In this document: piece by piece, positions 35,864 through 46,789 of the stretch
Layout: each line of letters starts with the position of its first letter
Numbering within the stretch: position 1 is the stretch's first letter
Position numbers and translations under genes: made by a program
NCBI RefSeq assembly: GCF_003012705.1
Contig: NZ_PXYL01000001.1
Span: 496,001-560,000 of the forward strand
DNA: 64,000 nucleotides
Direction of reading: 5' to 3'
DNA from: Pseudaminobacter soli (ex Li et al. 2025)
GTDB lineage: Bacteria; Pseudomonadota; Alphaproteobacteria; Rhizobiales; Rhizobiaceae
Notes under the pieces: generated by a model
What the model was told of the DNA's origin: nothing
Seen by the model: the letters and a program-made list of their open reading frames with translations, nothing else
Databases searched by the model: none

Positions 35864-35982
35864 GGGTTCGAACTTTCACAGCTGCGAAGCAACGACTGTC
35901 CCGATTACACATTGTTAGGGTTAATAAAGCTTTGCCTTGCCGACGGCCGGCTGGAACATTCGTGAGAAAGAACGGCAATACA

Positions 35983-36014
35983 AACAAAACGCCCGCCGAT
36001 CACAGCGGCGGGCG
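35983..36014 (-). terminator. Terminator of the bcp gene
   Basis: Read on the minus strand, CGCCCGCCG and CGGCGGGCG arms (35990-35998 and 36006-36014) form a 9-bp stem, followed by TTTTGTTTGT. It lies 34 bp after the bcp stop. Confidence 0.8.
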
Positions 36015-36047
36015 GGTCGTGAAGGGGAGGTGGCTGGACCCTGGGCC

Positions 36048-36515
36048 CTATAGCGCGCGGGCGGCTTCCAGAACTTGCTGGGCGTGTCCGGGAACCTTCA
36101 CCTTGCGCCAGATCCGCGCGATCCGTCCGTCGGGTCCGATCAGGAAGGTGCTGCGCTCGACGCCCATATATTTGCGGCCATACATGCTCTTTTCGACCCA
36201 GACGCCATAGTCTTCGAGGGTCTTTCGCTCTTCATCCGCAACCAGATCCACTGCCAGCTCATGTTTCGCCTTGAATTTGTCATGGCTCTTTATACTGTCG
36301 GGGGAAATGCCGACCACGACTGTACCGGCCCTCTCGAACTCCGCCTTTAGTGCCGAGAAATCAATCGCTTCGGCCGTGCACCCGCTCGTGTCGTCCTTGG
36401 GGTAGAAGTAAAGCGCGACCTTCCGTCCGCTAAGGGCGGAAAGTGACAACGCGCCGCCCCCGTCGCGCGGAAGATCGAAATCTGGAGCCTTCTGTCCGGT
36501 CTCTAGTTCGGTCAT
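36048..36515 (-). CDS. bcp: Peroxiredoxin Bcp/PrxQ, 1-Cys type
   Basis: A 155-residue thioredoxin-fold peroxiredoxin that reduces H2O2 and organic peroxides. The peroxidatic Cys is in TSGCTAEAIDF; the usual resolving Cys five residues later is Ile, and no other Cys occurs in the protein, so resolution must use a partner thiol. ATG 36515 (MTELETGQKAPDF) was chosen by family start; the frame extends 38 codons further 5' without domain content. It is divergent from the AsmA-like gene. Confidence 0.9.
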   Translation of the reverse strand: MTELETGQKAPDFDLPRDGGGALSLSALSGRKVALYFYPKDDTSGCTAEAIDFSALKAEFERAGTVVVGISPDSIKSHDKFKAKHELAVDLVADEERKTLEDYGVWVEKSMYGRKYMGVERSTFLIGPDGRIARIWRKVKVPGHAQQVLEAARAL

Positions 36516-36609
36516 ATGAATGCCCTTGTTTAAGGTTACGCGCGAAGCGCCAGAGATATAATGTTGTTCGCGGATTCGTCCACGGCTGAATGATGCAACC
36601 GGAGTCCGT

Positions 36610-39600
36610 GTGCAGCACGAGCTACCCAAACACCAGAAGATACGTTTTCGACGTGACGAGATCGCGGATCTCGGCGCCTATCCATCGGCAATAAAGCACC
36701 ATTTCACCAGCCGGCATAAGCGCTTGGGGCGGCGCGCCGGAAAGATGGCGCTGTGGGCGTTGATCTCCACGGCGGCAGTGGTGGGGCTGGTTGCCGTCCT
36801 GCTCTATCTGGTCGGCCTATCCGGCATCGGCACGGGCCCATTACGCGGGGAAGCCGAACGGGCGATTTCCGCATTTGCCGGCGTCGATGTCGCCGCCTCC
36901 CTGGGGCCGGCCAGCCTGTCGATCGACGGCTCGCGGCTCATCGCGCTCGGCGTGGACGATGTCAGCATCAAGACGAAGCAGGGAATACCCATTGTGGAAG
37001 CGGGCATGGTCCGCTTCGGCCTTCGCTTCGTGCCCCTCCTGAGCGGCAATGTCCGGCTTGGCAGCGTGAAGATTTCGAATGCTCGGATCAATGCCGGCGC
37101 AATGCCTATGGCTGCGCAGGGCGACTGGACGGCAATCCTCCGGAACGATCGGGGCCTGATCGATGCGGACAAGGTGACCAAGGCAATCTTCGCCGAGGTC
37201 CACCGCGCCTTCGATGCATTGCAGATTGGCTCCACCCGGCAGATCGAACTGGAAAAGGTGGAATTCGTCCTTCCCGAGGACGGACATGTCCGCATCGTGC
37301 GTATCGACTACGCGCAGTTCAAGGTGGTCGGAGGCGGCGAACTGATCTTCTCTGCCGATCTCGATATCGACGGCCGGAAACTGCAACTTGCGGGGACTTC
37401 GTCGCGGGACGAGGTCTCCAAACGCATCAGCGCGCTGCAGATCACGGCCAATAGTGCGAGCGGAGCGCCTTCGTGGCCGGCGAGCGCGCCACCGGAAGAC
37501 GCAAATTCGCTTGGTGACCTGGATCTGGAGATTTCCGGACAGGAAGGGATAGGCACGGATGCCGACACGCTGAAGGCGGCGCTGACCCTTGGCAATTCCA
37601 CGGTCAACCTGGGCAAGGACGGCACGTTCACGGGTGGGGTCGATCTCAATGCCACCTTGCTCGCCGGCTCCGACAAGCTGGAGATCGACCGGCTTCGCGT
37701 GACGAGCGGGCGGAGCAACCTCGAATTCAACGGAGCGGTCGGCCCGCGCCCGGCGAACGGCGAGCCCGGCGACAAGCCCGTCTATCGCTACGAACTCGTC
37801 AGCACCAGCACGACGGCTGCGCCGGTCGATTCGCCCGAGCCGGCGCTAGACTTCCTTGCGCGGATCGTCGGAACCTTCGACGGCGATAGCAAGCTGCTGG
37901 CCGCCAATGTAATTGGCATCAACAGTGGTGAGGGCGAGGCAATCGGAGAGGCGTCGCTTGATCTGAGCGGCGGCACGCCGGGCATATCCCTGGCGCTCAA
38001 CGTGCACGACATGCCGGTCGCGCATGTCAAACAGCTCTGGCCCTGGTTTGCCGCCAAAGGCGCACGACACTGGGTCATGGACCATCTTTTCGGCGGGCGG
38101 GTTGTCGACGGCAGGATCGACTTCAAGGTCCCGCCCGACCGGCTTGGCAATGGCATCCCGCTGACCGCTGACGAAGTGTCGGGGCGCTTCCAGGTGGAAG
38201 GTGCGCGCTTCGACACGACCGGCGTCATTCCGCCCGTCCGCGATGCCATAGGCAAGGTCCAGTTCCACGGCAACGACGTCGACATCTCGCTGTCCTCGGG
38301 AACCGTCTATCTGACCAGTGGCCGCAGCGTCGAAGCCAGCAACGGAACGCTGCGGATCGAGCACGCCAACCGGCCGCCGCTGATCGGCATGCTGGACATG
38401 AATGTTGCGGGCGACGCCGCGGCCATTACCGAACTGGCAACCTACGAGCCGATCAATGCGATGCGCTTCGTGGGCATGAAGCCCGAAGAGTTCGCCGGCA
38501 AGGTCACCGGCAACGTCAAGGCCGACATCCCCCTGCAAAAGGGCATAGACACGGATCGTCTCGACTGGCGTGTCGTGCTCGACTACGAGGGATTGTCTCT
38601 GGCAAAGCCATTCGACAACCAGAAGATTACCGATGCCAATGGCAGCATCACGATCGAGCCGAACAAGGCGGTCATCGATGCCGCCGCCAAGCTCAACGGC
38701 GTGCCGGCCGAAATTGCGATGGTCGAGCCGCTGGGCAAGGACGGCCCGGCGCGCCAGCGCAAGATCCAGCTTTCGCTCGACGAGAAGGCGCGCGCGACAC
38801 TCGCGCCGGGGCTGTCGTCGCTGATCTCGGGCACGGTGAAGGTCAACCTCGACGCCGGCGCCGACGGCAAGCAGAAGGTGAGCGCCGATCTGACCAACGT
38901 CCAGCTCGACGTGCCATGGGCAGGCTGGACGAAGGGGGCGGGCATTCCGGCAAGTCTCAGCTTCTTGCTGGAGAAGTCGAAGGATGTCTCGACGCTTTCG
39001 GATTTCAAGCTAGAGGGCAAATCCTTCGCCATCGATGGCGCGGTGACATTGGCCAATGGCAATCTCTCCTCGGCGCGCTTCGACACCGTCCAGCTCAATC
39101 GTGACGACGACGTCGTGCTCTCGATCAAGCGGATGGGGAAGGGGTATCAAGTGGACATCATCGGCAACTCGCTCGATGCGCGTCCGCTGATCAAGCAGTT
39201 CACCTCCGGTGTCGGCGAGGGCGACAAGCCCACCAGCAGCAGCACCCCCATTTCCGTCAATCTGGACGTCAAATCGCTTGCGGGATTCGGCGGCGAGCAG
39301 CTTTCCAACGTTCTGCTCAGCTACAGCGGCGCAAACTCCCAGATCGATGGGCTACGCGTGACCGCAACCACGGGGGCGGGCGGTGCCGTATCGGTGACCA
39401 ATTCATCAGATGGCGGTCAGCATAGCCTGCAGATGCAGTCGTCCGACGCCGGTGCGCTGCTCCGCTTCCTCAACATCTACGACCATATGCAGGGCGGTTC
39501 CATCAAGCTGGCCCTGTCGGGCAATGGCGGCGGGCCGATGCGCGGCAAGGTCGATGCCAGCGATTTCTGGGTCGTCAACGAGCCCAAGCTGGCCTCCATC

Positions 39601-40017
39601 GTTTCGACCACGCCGCCCGGTGACAAGCGCAGCTTGAACGAAGCCGTCAAAAGCGAGATCGACACGTCACGCGTCCAGTTCGAGCGTGGCTCGGCGCAGA
39701 TCGAGAAGGGCCCCGGCTATCTGAAGATCGGCAACGGCGTGCTGCGCGGACCTCTGATCGGCACAACCTTCCAGGGCACGCTCTATGACGAGTACGGCAA
39801 CATGTCGATGACCGGCACTTTCATGCCGGCCTATGGCCTGAACCGGATCTTTGGCGAGATCCCGATTGTCGGCGCCATTCTCGGCAATGGCCGCGATCGC
39901 GGGCTGATCGGCGTGACCTACAAGCTCAACGGCAACGCCAAGACGCCGAATCTGCAGATCAACCCGCTGTCGGTGATTGCGCCGGGCATTTTCCGCTCGA
40001 TCTTCGAGTTCCAGTAA
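36610..40017 (+). CDS. Large AsmA-like (DUF3971/YhdP-type) envelope protein
   Basis: A 1135-residue protein with a cytoplasmic N-tail, one transmembrane helix (about 46-70) and a very long periplasmic beta-rich repeat region typical of AsmA-like bridge proteins. LWPWFAAKGARHWVMDHLFGGRVVDGRID is the recognisable YhdP/DUF3971 core, and the C-terminal AsmA-like segment includes GTLYDEYGNMSMTGTFMPAYGLNRIFG. YhdP, TamB and YdbH in E. coli carry phospholipids between inner and outer membranes; a similar role is inferred. The start is GTG 36610 with GGAG 5 nt upstream. Confidence 0.86.
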   Translation: MQHELPKHQKIRFRRDEIADLGAYPSAIKHHFTSRHKRLGRRAGKMALWALISTAAVVGLVAVLLYLVGLSGIGTGPLRGEAERAISAFAGVDVAASLGPASLSIDGSRLIALGVDDVSIKTKQGIPIVEAGMVRFGLRFVPLLSGNVRLGSVKISNARINAGAMPMAAQGDWTAILRNDRGLIDADKVTKAIFAEVHRAFDALQIGSTRQIELEKVEFVLPEDGHVRIVRIDYAQFKVVGGGELIFSADLDIDGRKLQLAGTSSRDEVSKRISALQITANSASGAPSWPASAPPEDANSLGDLDLEISGQEGIGTDADTLKAALTLGNSTVNLGKDGTFTGGVDLNATLLAGSDKLEIDRLRVTSGRSNLEFNGAVGPRPANGEPGDKPVYRYELVSTSTTAAPVDSPEPALDFLARIVGTFDGDSKLLAANVIGINSGEGEAIGEASLDLSGGTPGISLALNVHDMPVAHVKQLWPWFAAKGARHWVMDHLFGGRVVDGRIDFKVPPDRLGNGIPLTADEVSGRFQVEGARFDTTGVIPPVRDAIGKVQFHGNDVDISLSSGTVYLTSGRSVEASNGTLRIEHANRPPLIGMLDMNVAGDAAAITELATYEPINAMRFVGMKPEEFAGKVTGNVKADIPLQKGIDTDRLDWRVVLDYEGLSLAKPFDNQKITDANGSITIEPNKAVIDAAAKLNGVPAEIAMVEPLGKDGPARQRKIQLSLDEKARATLAPGLSSLISGTVKVNLDAGADGKQKVSADLTNVQLDVPWAGWTKGAGIPASLSFLLEKSKDVSTLSDFKLEGKSFAIDGAVTLANGNLSSARFDTVQLNRDDDVVLSIKRMGKGYQVDIIGNSLDARPLIKQFTSGVGEGDKPTSSSTPISVNLDVKSLAGFGGEQLSNVLLSYSGANSQIDGLRVTATTGAGGAVSVTNSSDGGQHSLQMQSSDAGALLRFLNIYDHMQGGSIKLALSGNGGGPMRGKVDASDFWVVNEPKLASIVSTTPPGDKRSLNEAVKSEIDTSRVQFERGSAQIEKGPGYLKIGNGVLRGPLIGTTFQGTLYDEYGNMSMTGTFMPAYGLNRIFGEIPIVGAILGNGRDRGLIGVTYKLNGNAKTPNLQINPLSVIAPGIFRSIFEFQ

Positions 40018-40062
40018 TCCGCCGATCGCTCGATCCGGCGGCGGCAAAACCCTCTGGACTCG

Positions 40063-40098
40063 AAAAGCCCGCCGACGCGATGCGCCGACGGGCTTTTT
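40063..40098. terminator. Bidirectional terminator between asmA-like and tyrS
   Basis: AAAAGCCCG (40063-40071) pairs with CGGGCTTTT (40089-40097), giving A-run and T-run on either side. It sits in the 109-bp gap between the convergent AsmA-like and tyrS genes. Confidence 0.78.
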
Positions 40099-40126
40099 CT
40101 AATGTATCTGGCTATCCGGCTGGACG

Positions 40127-41380
40127 TCAGGCCGGCCGGACCAGAATGTGCTTCTTCTTGCCGAGCGAGAGCTTGACCACGTCATCGGCGGTCAAATCGG
40201 CGGCGTTGACGGCGCGGCGCTCGTCAGACACCGGCTCGTCGTTGACGCGGACGGCGCCGCCCTGCACGTGGCGGCGGGCTTCGCCGTTGGACGTGGCAAG
40301 GCCGGCGCGGACGAGGAGCGACAGCAGGCCGATGCCCGCCTGGAGCTCGTCCTTGCCGATTTCGACGGTCGGCAGCGTGTCGGCGAAAGCGCCTTCCTCG
40401 AACGTCTTGCGCGCGGTTTCGGCCGCCTGCTCAGCGGCCTCTCGGCCATGCAGCAACGCCGTCACTTCGGTGGCGAGCACCTTCTTGGCGTCGTTGATTT
40501 CCGAGCCGCCGAGCTTGCCCAGCCGTGCGATCTCATCCATCGGCAGGGTGGTGTAGAGTTTTAGGAAGCGCTCGACATCGGCGTCTTCGGTGTTGCGCCA
40601 GTACTGCCAGAAGTCATAGGCCGAGAGCATGTCGGCATTCAGCCAGACTGCGCCATTCAGCGACTTGCCCATCTTCGCGCCCGACGAGGTCGTCAGCAGC
40701 GGCGAGGTCAGCGCATAGAGCTGCTGCGTGCCCATGCGGTGGCCGAGGTCGATGCCGTTGACGATGTTGCCCCACTGGTCGGAGCCGCCCATCTGCAGGC
40801 GCACGCCGTAGCGCTTGCTGAGCTCCACGAAGTCGTAGGCCTGCAGGATCATGTAGTTGAATTCGAGGAACGACAGCGAGTGCTCGCGGTCGAGGCGCAG
40901 CTTCACCGAATCGAAGCTCAGCATGCGGTTGACCGAGAAGTGCTGGCCGACATCGCGCAGGAATTCGAGATAGTTCAGCGGGCGCAGCCAGTCGGCATTG
41001 TTGACCATCAGCGCGTCGCGCGGGCCGTCGCCAAAGTTCAGGTAGTTGGAGAACACCTTCTTGATGCTGTCGATGTTCTGCTGGATAGTATCCACCGTCA
41101 TCAACTTGCGGGCCTCGTCCTTGAAGGACGGATCGCCCACCATGCCGGTGCCGCCGCCCATCAAAGCGACCGGCCGATGCCCGGTCTGCTGCATCCAATA
41201 CAGCATCATGATCTGGATCAGGCCGCCTGCATGCAGGCTCGGCGCCGTCGGGTCGAAGCCGATATACGCCGAAACCGTTTCCGTCGCGAAAAGCTTGTCG
41301 AGGCCGGCGTCATCAGAGGTCTGATGGACGAAACCGCGCTCGGAAAGGATGCGCAGGAAGTCGGATTTGAAGGCGGACAT
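40127..41380 (-). CDS. tyrS: Tyrosyl-tRNA synthetase
   Basis: A 417-residue class I synthetase. The HIGH-like motif appears as PSLHAGGL, the KMSKS loop as KMGKS ([12 protein letters not shown]), and a C-terminal S4 RNA-binding domain covers about residues 350-415 ([19 protein letters not shown]). It charges tRNA-Tyr. I chose ATG 41380 by family start ([12 protein letters not shown]) and the GGGAAAAG RBS, not the 29-codon upstream extension. Confidence 0.96.
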   Translation of the reverse strand: MSAFKSDFLRILSERGFVHQTSDDAGLDKLFATETVSAYIGFDPTAPSLHAGGLIQIMMLYWMQQTGHRPVALMGGGTGMVGDPSFKDEARKLMTVDTIQQNIDSIKKVFSNYLNFGDGPRDALMVNNADWLRPLNYLEFLRDVGQHFSVNRMLSFDSVKLRLDREHSLSFLEFNYMILQAYDFVELSKRYGVRLQMGGSDQWGNIVNGIDLGHRMGTQQLYALTSPLLTTSSGAKMGKSLNGAVWLNADMLSAYDFWQYWRNTEDADVERFLKLYTTLPMDEIARLGKLGGSEINDAKKVLATEVTALLHGREAAEQAAETARKTFEEGAFADTLPTVEIGKDELQAGIGLLSLLVRAGLATSNGEARRHVQGGAVRVNDEPVSDERRAVNAADLTADDVVKLSLGKKKHILVRPA

Positions 41381-41557
41381 ATCTTTCTTTTCCCGAGACA
41401 GAAGCCACGCATGTCGAGAAGGCGCGGCAAGACAGCTGCCGTTTAGCATCCGGCAGCCAAGAATCACAAGGACAGGGAGCCAAATGACGGCAATTCAGTT
41501 GAGTGCCGTGCTTATAGGCCGATGAGTTGAGCGATCGGTAGGGAATTTCGTGACAGG

Positions 41558-42214
41558 CTATTCGTTTTCGAGCCCGCCATAGGACCGGACCAGCTTTGCC
41601 ATCTCGTCGGCCGAGGCAGAGTCTTCGGCATCGAGCCCGCCAGCCACGCCGACGCGGTCGGCGACTGGGCGATTCTGGCTGACCTTCCACTTGCCCGATA
41701 TTTCGGTGATCTCGATTTCGAAGCCGATGATGCCCTTGAGCTGCGACTGGACATAGCTCTCGGGCGCGTCTGTCACCGCCCATGGCGCCGGGCGTCCAGC
41801 CTCGTGGGTAGCGGTCAGTTCCGACACTTGTCTGGCGATCCAGGAGGTGTCGTCAATCACCCGAGCCCGGCCGCGCACCTGTACCATTGCGTAATTCCAG
41901 GTAGGCACGACTTTTCCGGTCTCGCGCTTGGTCTCGTACCAGGAGGGCGTCACATAGGTGTCGACGCCCTGGAAGACGACCAGAACCTGCGCATCCGGAT
42001 TTTCGGCGATCTGGCGCCACTGGCCGTTGGCCTTGGCCATATGCGCCCGCAGCTTGCCGTGAGGCCCGAATTCCGCATCCAGCAAAAACGGCACGGCATT
42101 GGCTGTGATGCCAGCTTCCGCGCCGTTCGAGATGAGCAGGCCGAGCGGATGCGCGCGTATGAGGGCGTGCAGCACGTCCAGCCGCGTCTCGATGAAATGA
42201 GGGGGCTGGTACAT
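41558..42214 (-). CDS. PaiB-like FMN-binding protein
   Basis: A 218-residue FMN-binding split-barrel protein of the PaiB family (MYQPPHFIETR at the N-terminus, VVPTWNYAMVQVRGRARVIDD in the core, MIGFEI-like IIGFEIEITEISGKWKVSQNR near the end). PaiB was described in Bacillus as a negative regulator of sporulation/degradative enzymes; in proteobacteria the role is unclear and may be enzymatic. ATG 42214 has GAGGAAC upstream. It lies 21 nt after the alpha/beta hydrolase gene on the same strand, likely co-transcribed. Confidence 0.88.
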   Translation of the reverse strand: MYQPPHFIETRLDVLHALIRAHPLGLLISNGAEAGITANAVPFLLDAEFGPHGKLRAHMAKANGQWRQIAENPDAQVLVVFQGVDTYVTPSWYETKRETGKVVPTWNYAMVQVRGRARVIDDTSWIARQVSELTATHEAGRPAPWAVTDAPESYVQSQLKGIIGFEIEITEISGKWKVSQNRPVADRVGVAGGLDAEDSASADEMAKLVRSYGGLENE

Positions 42215-42235
42215 GGCTGCTGTTCCTCTATCGGG

Positions 42236-42910
42236 TTACCGGAGACGCTTCGGGCGCGGGTCGGCCAGTTCGCCCGCCAGACGGCGGTCGAGATATTCGG
42301 CGCATTCTTCGATCAGCATCTCGCTGTGATTGGCGAAGAAGTGGTTGGCGCCGGCCAGGGTCTTCTGGGTGATGGTAATGCCCTTCTGCGTGTGCAGCTT
42401 GTCGACCAGGCCCTGCACATCCTTGGGCGGAGCCACCTTGTCGGCGTCGCCGTGGATGATAAGGCCGGAGGACGGGCAGGGCGCCAGGAACGAGAAGTCG
42501 TAGGTGTTTGGCTGCGGCGCGACCGAGATAAAGCCTTCGATCTCCGGGCGGCGCATCAGGAGCTGCATGCCGATCCATGCGCCGAAGGAGTAACCCGCCA
42601 CCCAGCAGGACTTGGAATCGGGATGCAGAGCCTGGATCCAGTCGAGCGCAGCGGCGGCGTCGGAGAGCTCGCCCGTGCCATGGTCGAATTCGCCCTGGCT
42701 GCGGCCGATGCCGCGGAAATTGAAGCGCAGGGTGGTAAAATTCCGCTTCTGGAACATATAGAAGAGGTCGTAGACGATCTTGTTGTTCATCGTGCCTCCG
42801 AACTGCGGGTGCGGATGCAGGATGATGGCGATCGGCGCGTTCTTCTCTTTCGACGGCTGGTAGCGGCCTTCCAGACGACCCGCCGGTCCGGCGAAAATGA
42901 CCTCAGGCAT
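42236..42910 (-). CDS. Alpha/beta hydrolase (COG2945-like)
   Basis: A 224-residue serine hydrolase: HPHPQFGGTMNNKIVY oxyanion region, nucleophile Ser in GYSFGAW, Asp in IHGDADKV and His in AGANHFF. The family is widespread in alphaproteobacteria and of unknown physiological substrate. I chose ATG 42910, with GGAG 7 nt upstream, over the 43-codon 5' extension. It is divergent from the suf operon and shares its regulatory region. Confidence 0.87.
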   Translation of the reverse strand: MPEVIFAGPAGRLEGRYQPSKEKNAPIAIILHPHPQFGGTMNNKIVYDLFYMFQKRNFTTLRFNFRGIGRSQGEFDHGTGELSDAAAALDWIQALHPDSKSCWVAGYSFGAWIGMQLLMRRPEIEGFISVAPQPNTYDFSFLAPCPSSGLIIHGDADKVAPPKDVQGLVDKLHTQKGITITQKTLAGANHFFANHSEMLIEECAEYLDRRLAGELADPRPKRLR

Positions 42911-42973
42911 ATATGACTCCACTTGACTCGCGCAAAACTTGACTGCCACCCGAAACAATTCTTTTCGCTGGCC

Positions 42974-43023
42974 TTGACGCGCGGTAGGCGTCTTCCTACA
43001 AGCTAGTTTAGAACTGTTCAAAA
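42974..43023 (+). promoter_or_regulatory. suf operon promoter with Irr-type iron box
   Basis: TTGACG (42974-42979) and TACAAG (42997-43002), 17 bp apart, form a plausible promoter. Directly downstream, TTTAGAACTGTTCAAAA (43007-43023) matches the rhizobial Irr box TTTAGAA-N3-TTCTAAA at all but one position. The box covers the expected start site, which fits repression by Irr when iron (haem) is low. The first suf gene begins 118 bp further on. Confidence 0.65.
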
Positions 43024-43140
43024 CTCGATGGCTCGCCACGAGTTTGGCAAAGCGGGTAGATAGGACGTCTGGCCTTGTAATTTCAAGGAAATAACGTTTA
43101 GACCGCCCGAATATGAGCTAAGAGGACAAATCGAGCCCAA

Positions 43141-44304
43141 ATGGCCGCCTCCCGCGCCTATCTCGATTACAATGCAAGCGCTCCGCTGCTGCCGTCAGTG
43201 CGTGAGGCGATGCTTGCTGCGCTGGATTCTTCGGCCAATGCTTCCTCCGTTCACAGCGAGGGGCGCGCCGCGCGCCGCATTATTGAAGCCGCGCGTCGGG
43301 ACGTTGCCGCGCTGGTGGGCGGCAAGGCGGAGCACGTCGTGTTCACCTCGGGCGCGACCGAAGCTGCGACGACGTTGCTCACGCCCGACTGGCAGATGGG
43401 ACGCTCGCCGCTGCGCATGGGCAAGGTCTATGTCAGTGCTGCCGACCACCCCTGTGTGCTGAACGGCGGCCGTTTTGGTGCGGAGAACACGGTGCGGATC
43501 GGTGTGGACGCCGATGGCATTGTCGACCTCGACGCGCTGGCCGCAGCTTTGGCTGCGCATGACAAGGCCGAAGGCCTGCCCTTGGTGGCAATCCATGCCG
43601 CCAACAACGAGACCGGCGTGATCCAACCGCTCGAAGAGATCGGCAGGATCGTGAAGGCGGCCGGCGGCGTCTTCGTGGCCGATGCCGTACAGGCCGCAGG
43701 GCGGATTCCGCTCGATGTTTCAGCTGGTTATGTCGATTATCTGATCCTGTCGTCGCACAAGATCGGCGGCCCGCAAGGCGCCGGCGCATTCGTGGCCTGC
43801 TCGGACCTGATGATGCCCAAGCCACTGATCGTCGGTGGCGGCCAGGAAAAGGGTTTTAGGGCCGGCACGGAAAACCTTCCTGCGATCGCCGGATTCGGCG
43901 CTGCTGCAAGGCAGGCACTGGCGGCGCTCCCGCACATGGATGAGGTCCGCGCGCTGCGTGACGAGATCGAGGCTTCGATCCTGTCGCTGGCGCCGGATGC
44001 GGAAATCTTTGGGCGAAGGGTCGAGCGCCTTGCCAATACGATTTTCTTCGCTATTCCCGGCATCAAGTCGGAGACGGCGCAGATTGGTTTCGATCTCGCG
44101 AGCGTTGCCCTTTCGGCAGGCTCGGCCTGCTCGTCGGGCAAGGTCGGTCCCAGCCATGTGCTGAAGGCGATGGGCCATGACAGGCCGGAGGGAGCCTTGC
44201 GGGTTTCCATCGGCCCGGCCACCACGCGAGCCGAGATCGCGCAGTTTACAGCGGCGCTGTCGGGCCTTCTGGCCCGGCGTGCCGGAAAGCCGCAAGCCGC
44301 GTAA
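43141..44304 (+). CDS. Cysteine desulfurase, IscS/NifS type
   Basis: A 387-residue class V PLP enzyme that removes sulfur from cysteine as a persulfide. PLP Lys is in SSHKIGGP; the catalytic Cys lies in the long flexible loop ALSAGSACSSGKVGPSH typical of group I (IscS-like) enzymes. It is the first gene after the Irr-box promoter; a 172-bp gap separates it from sufB. It differs in class from the SufS encoded later in the same cluster, so the operon carries one desulfurase of each group. Confidence 0.92.
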   Translation: MAASRAYLDYNASAPLLPSVREAMLAALDSSANASSVHSEGRAARRIIEAARRDVAALVGGKAEHVVFTSGATEAATTLLTPDWQMGRSPLRMGKVYVSAADHPCVLNGGRFGAENTVRIGVDADGIVDLDALAAALAAHDKAEGLPLVAIHAANNETGVIQPLEEIGRIVKAAGGVFVADAVQAAGRIPLDVSAGYVDYLILSSHKIGGPQGAGAFVACSDLMMPKPLIVGGGQEKGFRAGTENLPAIAGFGAAARQALAALPHMDEVRALRDEIEASILSLAPDAEIFGRRVERLANTIFFAIPGIKSETAQIGFDLASVALSAGSACSSGKVGPSHVLKAMGHDRPEGALRVSIGPATTRAEIAQFTAALSGLLARRAGKPQAA

Positions 44305-44476
44305 GCGACTTGCAAACCGGTCCCTGGACCAAGGAGTCGGTGTGTCTTGGGAGCGCCTGCGGCGCTTCGGCGGGTGAATTCCCGGCCAAGATACACTATA
44401 TGGAACTTACGCCGCACTGCGGTGCCATAGTTTGAAAACTGTCGGGCCTTGACCCCGGCGTGGATGGAGAACGCTT

Positions 44477-45994
<1,518 letters not shown>

Positions 45995-46025
45995 CCGGAA
46001 TTGCGAATTCAGGAAGAAGAAAAAG

Positions 46026-46781
46026 ATGCTTGAAATCAAGAACCTGCATGCCCGCGTTGCCGAAACCGGCGTCGAGATTATCCGTGGGCTGAATCTCACC
46101 GTTCAGGACGGCGAGGTTGCCGCCATCATGGGCCCGAACGGTTCGGGCAAGTCGACCCTTTCCTATGTGCTCGCGGGCCGCGAGGACTATGAAGTTACCG
46201 AGGGTGAGATTCTTTATAACGGCCAGTCGATCCTCGAGATGGATCCGGCCGAGCGCGCTGCGTCGGGCATCTTCCTGGCCTTCCAGTATCCGATGGAGAT
46301 ACCGGGCGTGGCCACGATGGAGTTCCTGAAGGTGGCGATGAACGCCCAGCGCAAGGCGCGTGGCGAGGATCCGCTGTCGATCCCCGATCTCATGAAGCGC
46401 GTGAAGCACGCTGCCGGCGAACTCAGCATGGACCTCGGCATGCTGAAGCGCCCGCTCAATGTCGGCTTCTCCGGCGGCGAGAAGAAGCGCGCCGAAATCC
46501 TGCAGATGAAGCTTCTGGAGCCAAAGCTCTGCGTGCTCGACGAGACCGATTCCGGCCTCGACATCGATGCGCTGAAGATCGTGGCCGACGGCGTGAACCA
46601 GCTGCGTTCGCCCGACCGCTCAATCGTGGTCATCACCCACTACCAGCGCCTGCTCGACTACATCGTGCCGGATTCGGTGCATGTGCTCTACAAGGGCCAG
46701 GTCATCAAGTCGGGCGACAAGTCGCTCGCCTATGAGCTGGAAGAAAACGGCTATGCCGGGATCATCGAAGAGGCCGCGTGA
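46026..46781 (+). CDS. sufC: Fe-S assembly ATPase SufC
   Basis: A 251-residue ABC-type ATPase without membrane domain. Walker A GPNGSGKST, signature FSGGEKKR and Walker B CVLDETDSGLDID are all intact. It powers the SufBCD scaffold. The stop codon overlaps the sufD Shine-Dalgarno region. Confidence 0.97.
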   Translation: MLEIKNLHARVAETGVEIIRGLNLTVQDGEVAAIMGPNGSGKSTLSYVLAGREDYEVTEGEILYNGQSILEMDPAERAASGIFLAFQYPMEIPGVATMEFLKVAMNAQRKARGEDPLSIPDLMKRVKHAAGELSMDLGMLKRPLNVGFSGGEKKRAEILQMKLLEPKLCVLDETDSGLDIDALKIVADGVNQLRSPDRSIVVITHYQRLLDYIVPDSVHVLYKGQVIKSGDKSLAYELEENGYAGIIEEAA

Positions 46782-46789
46782 GGGGAGCC

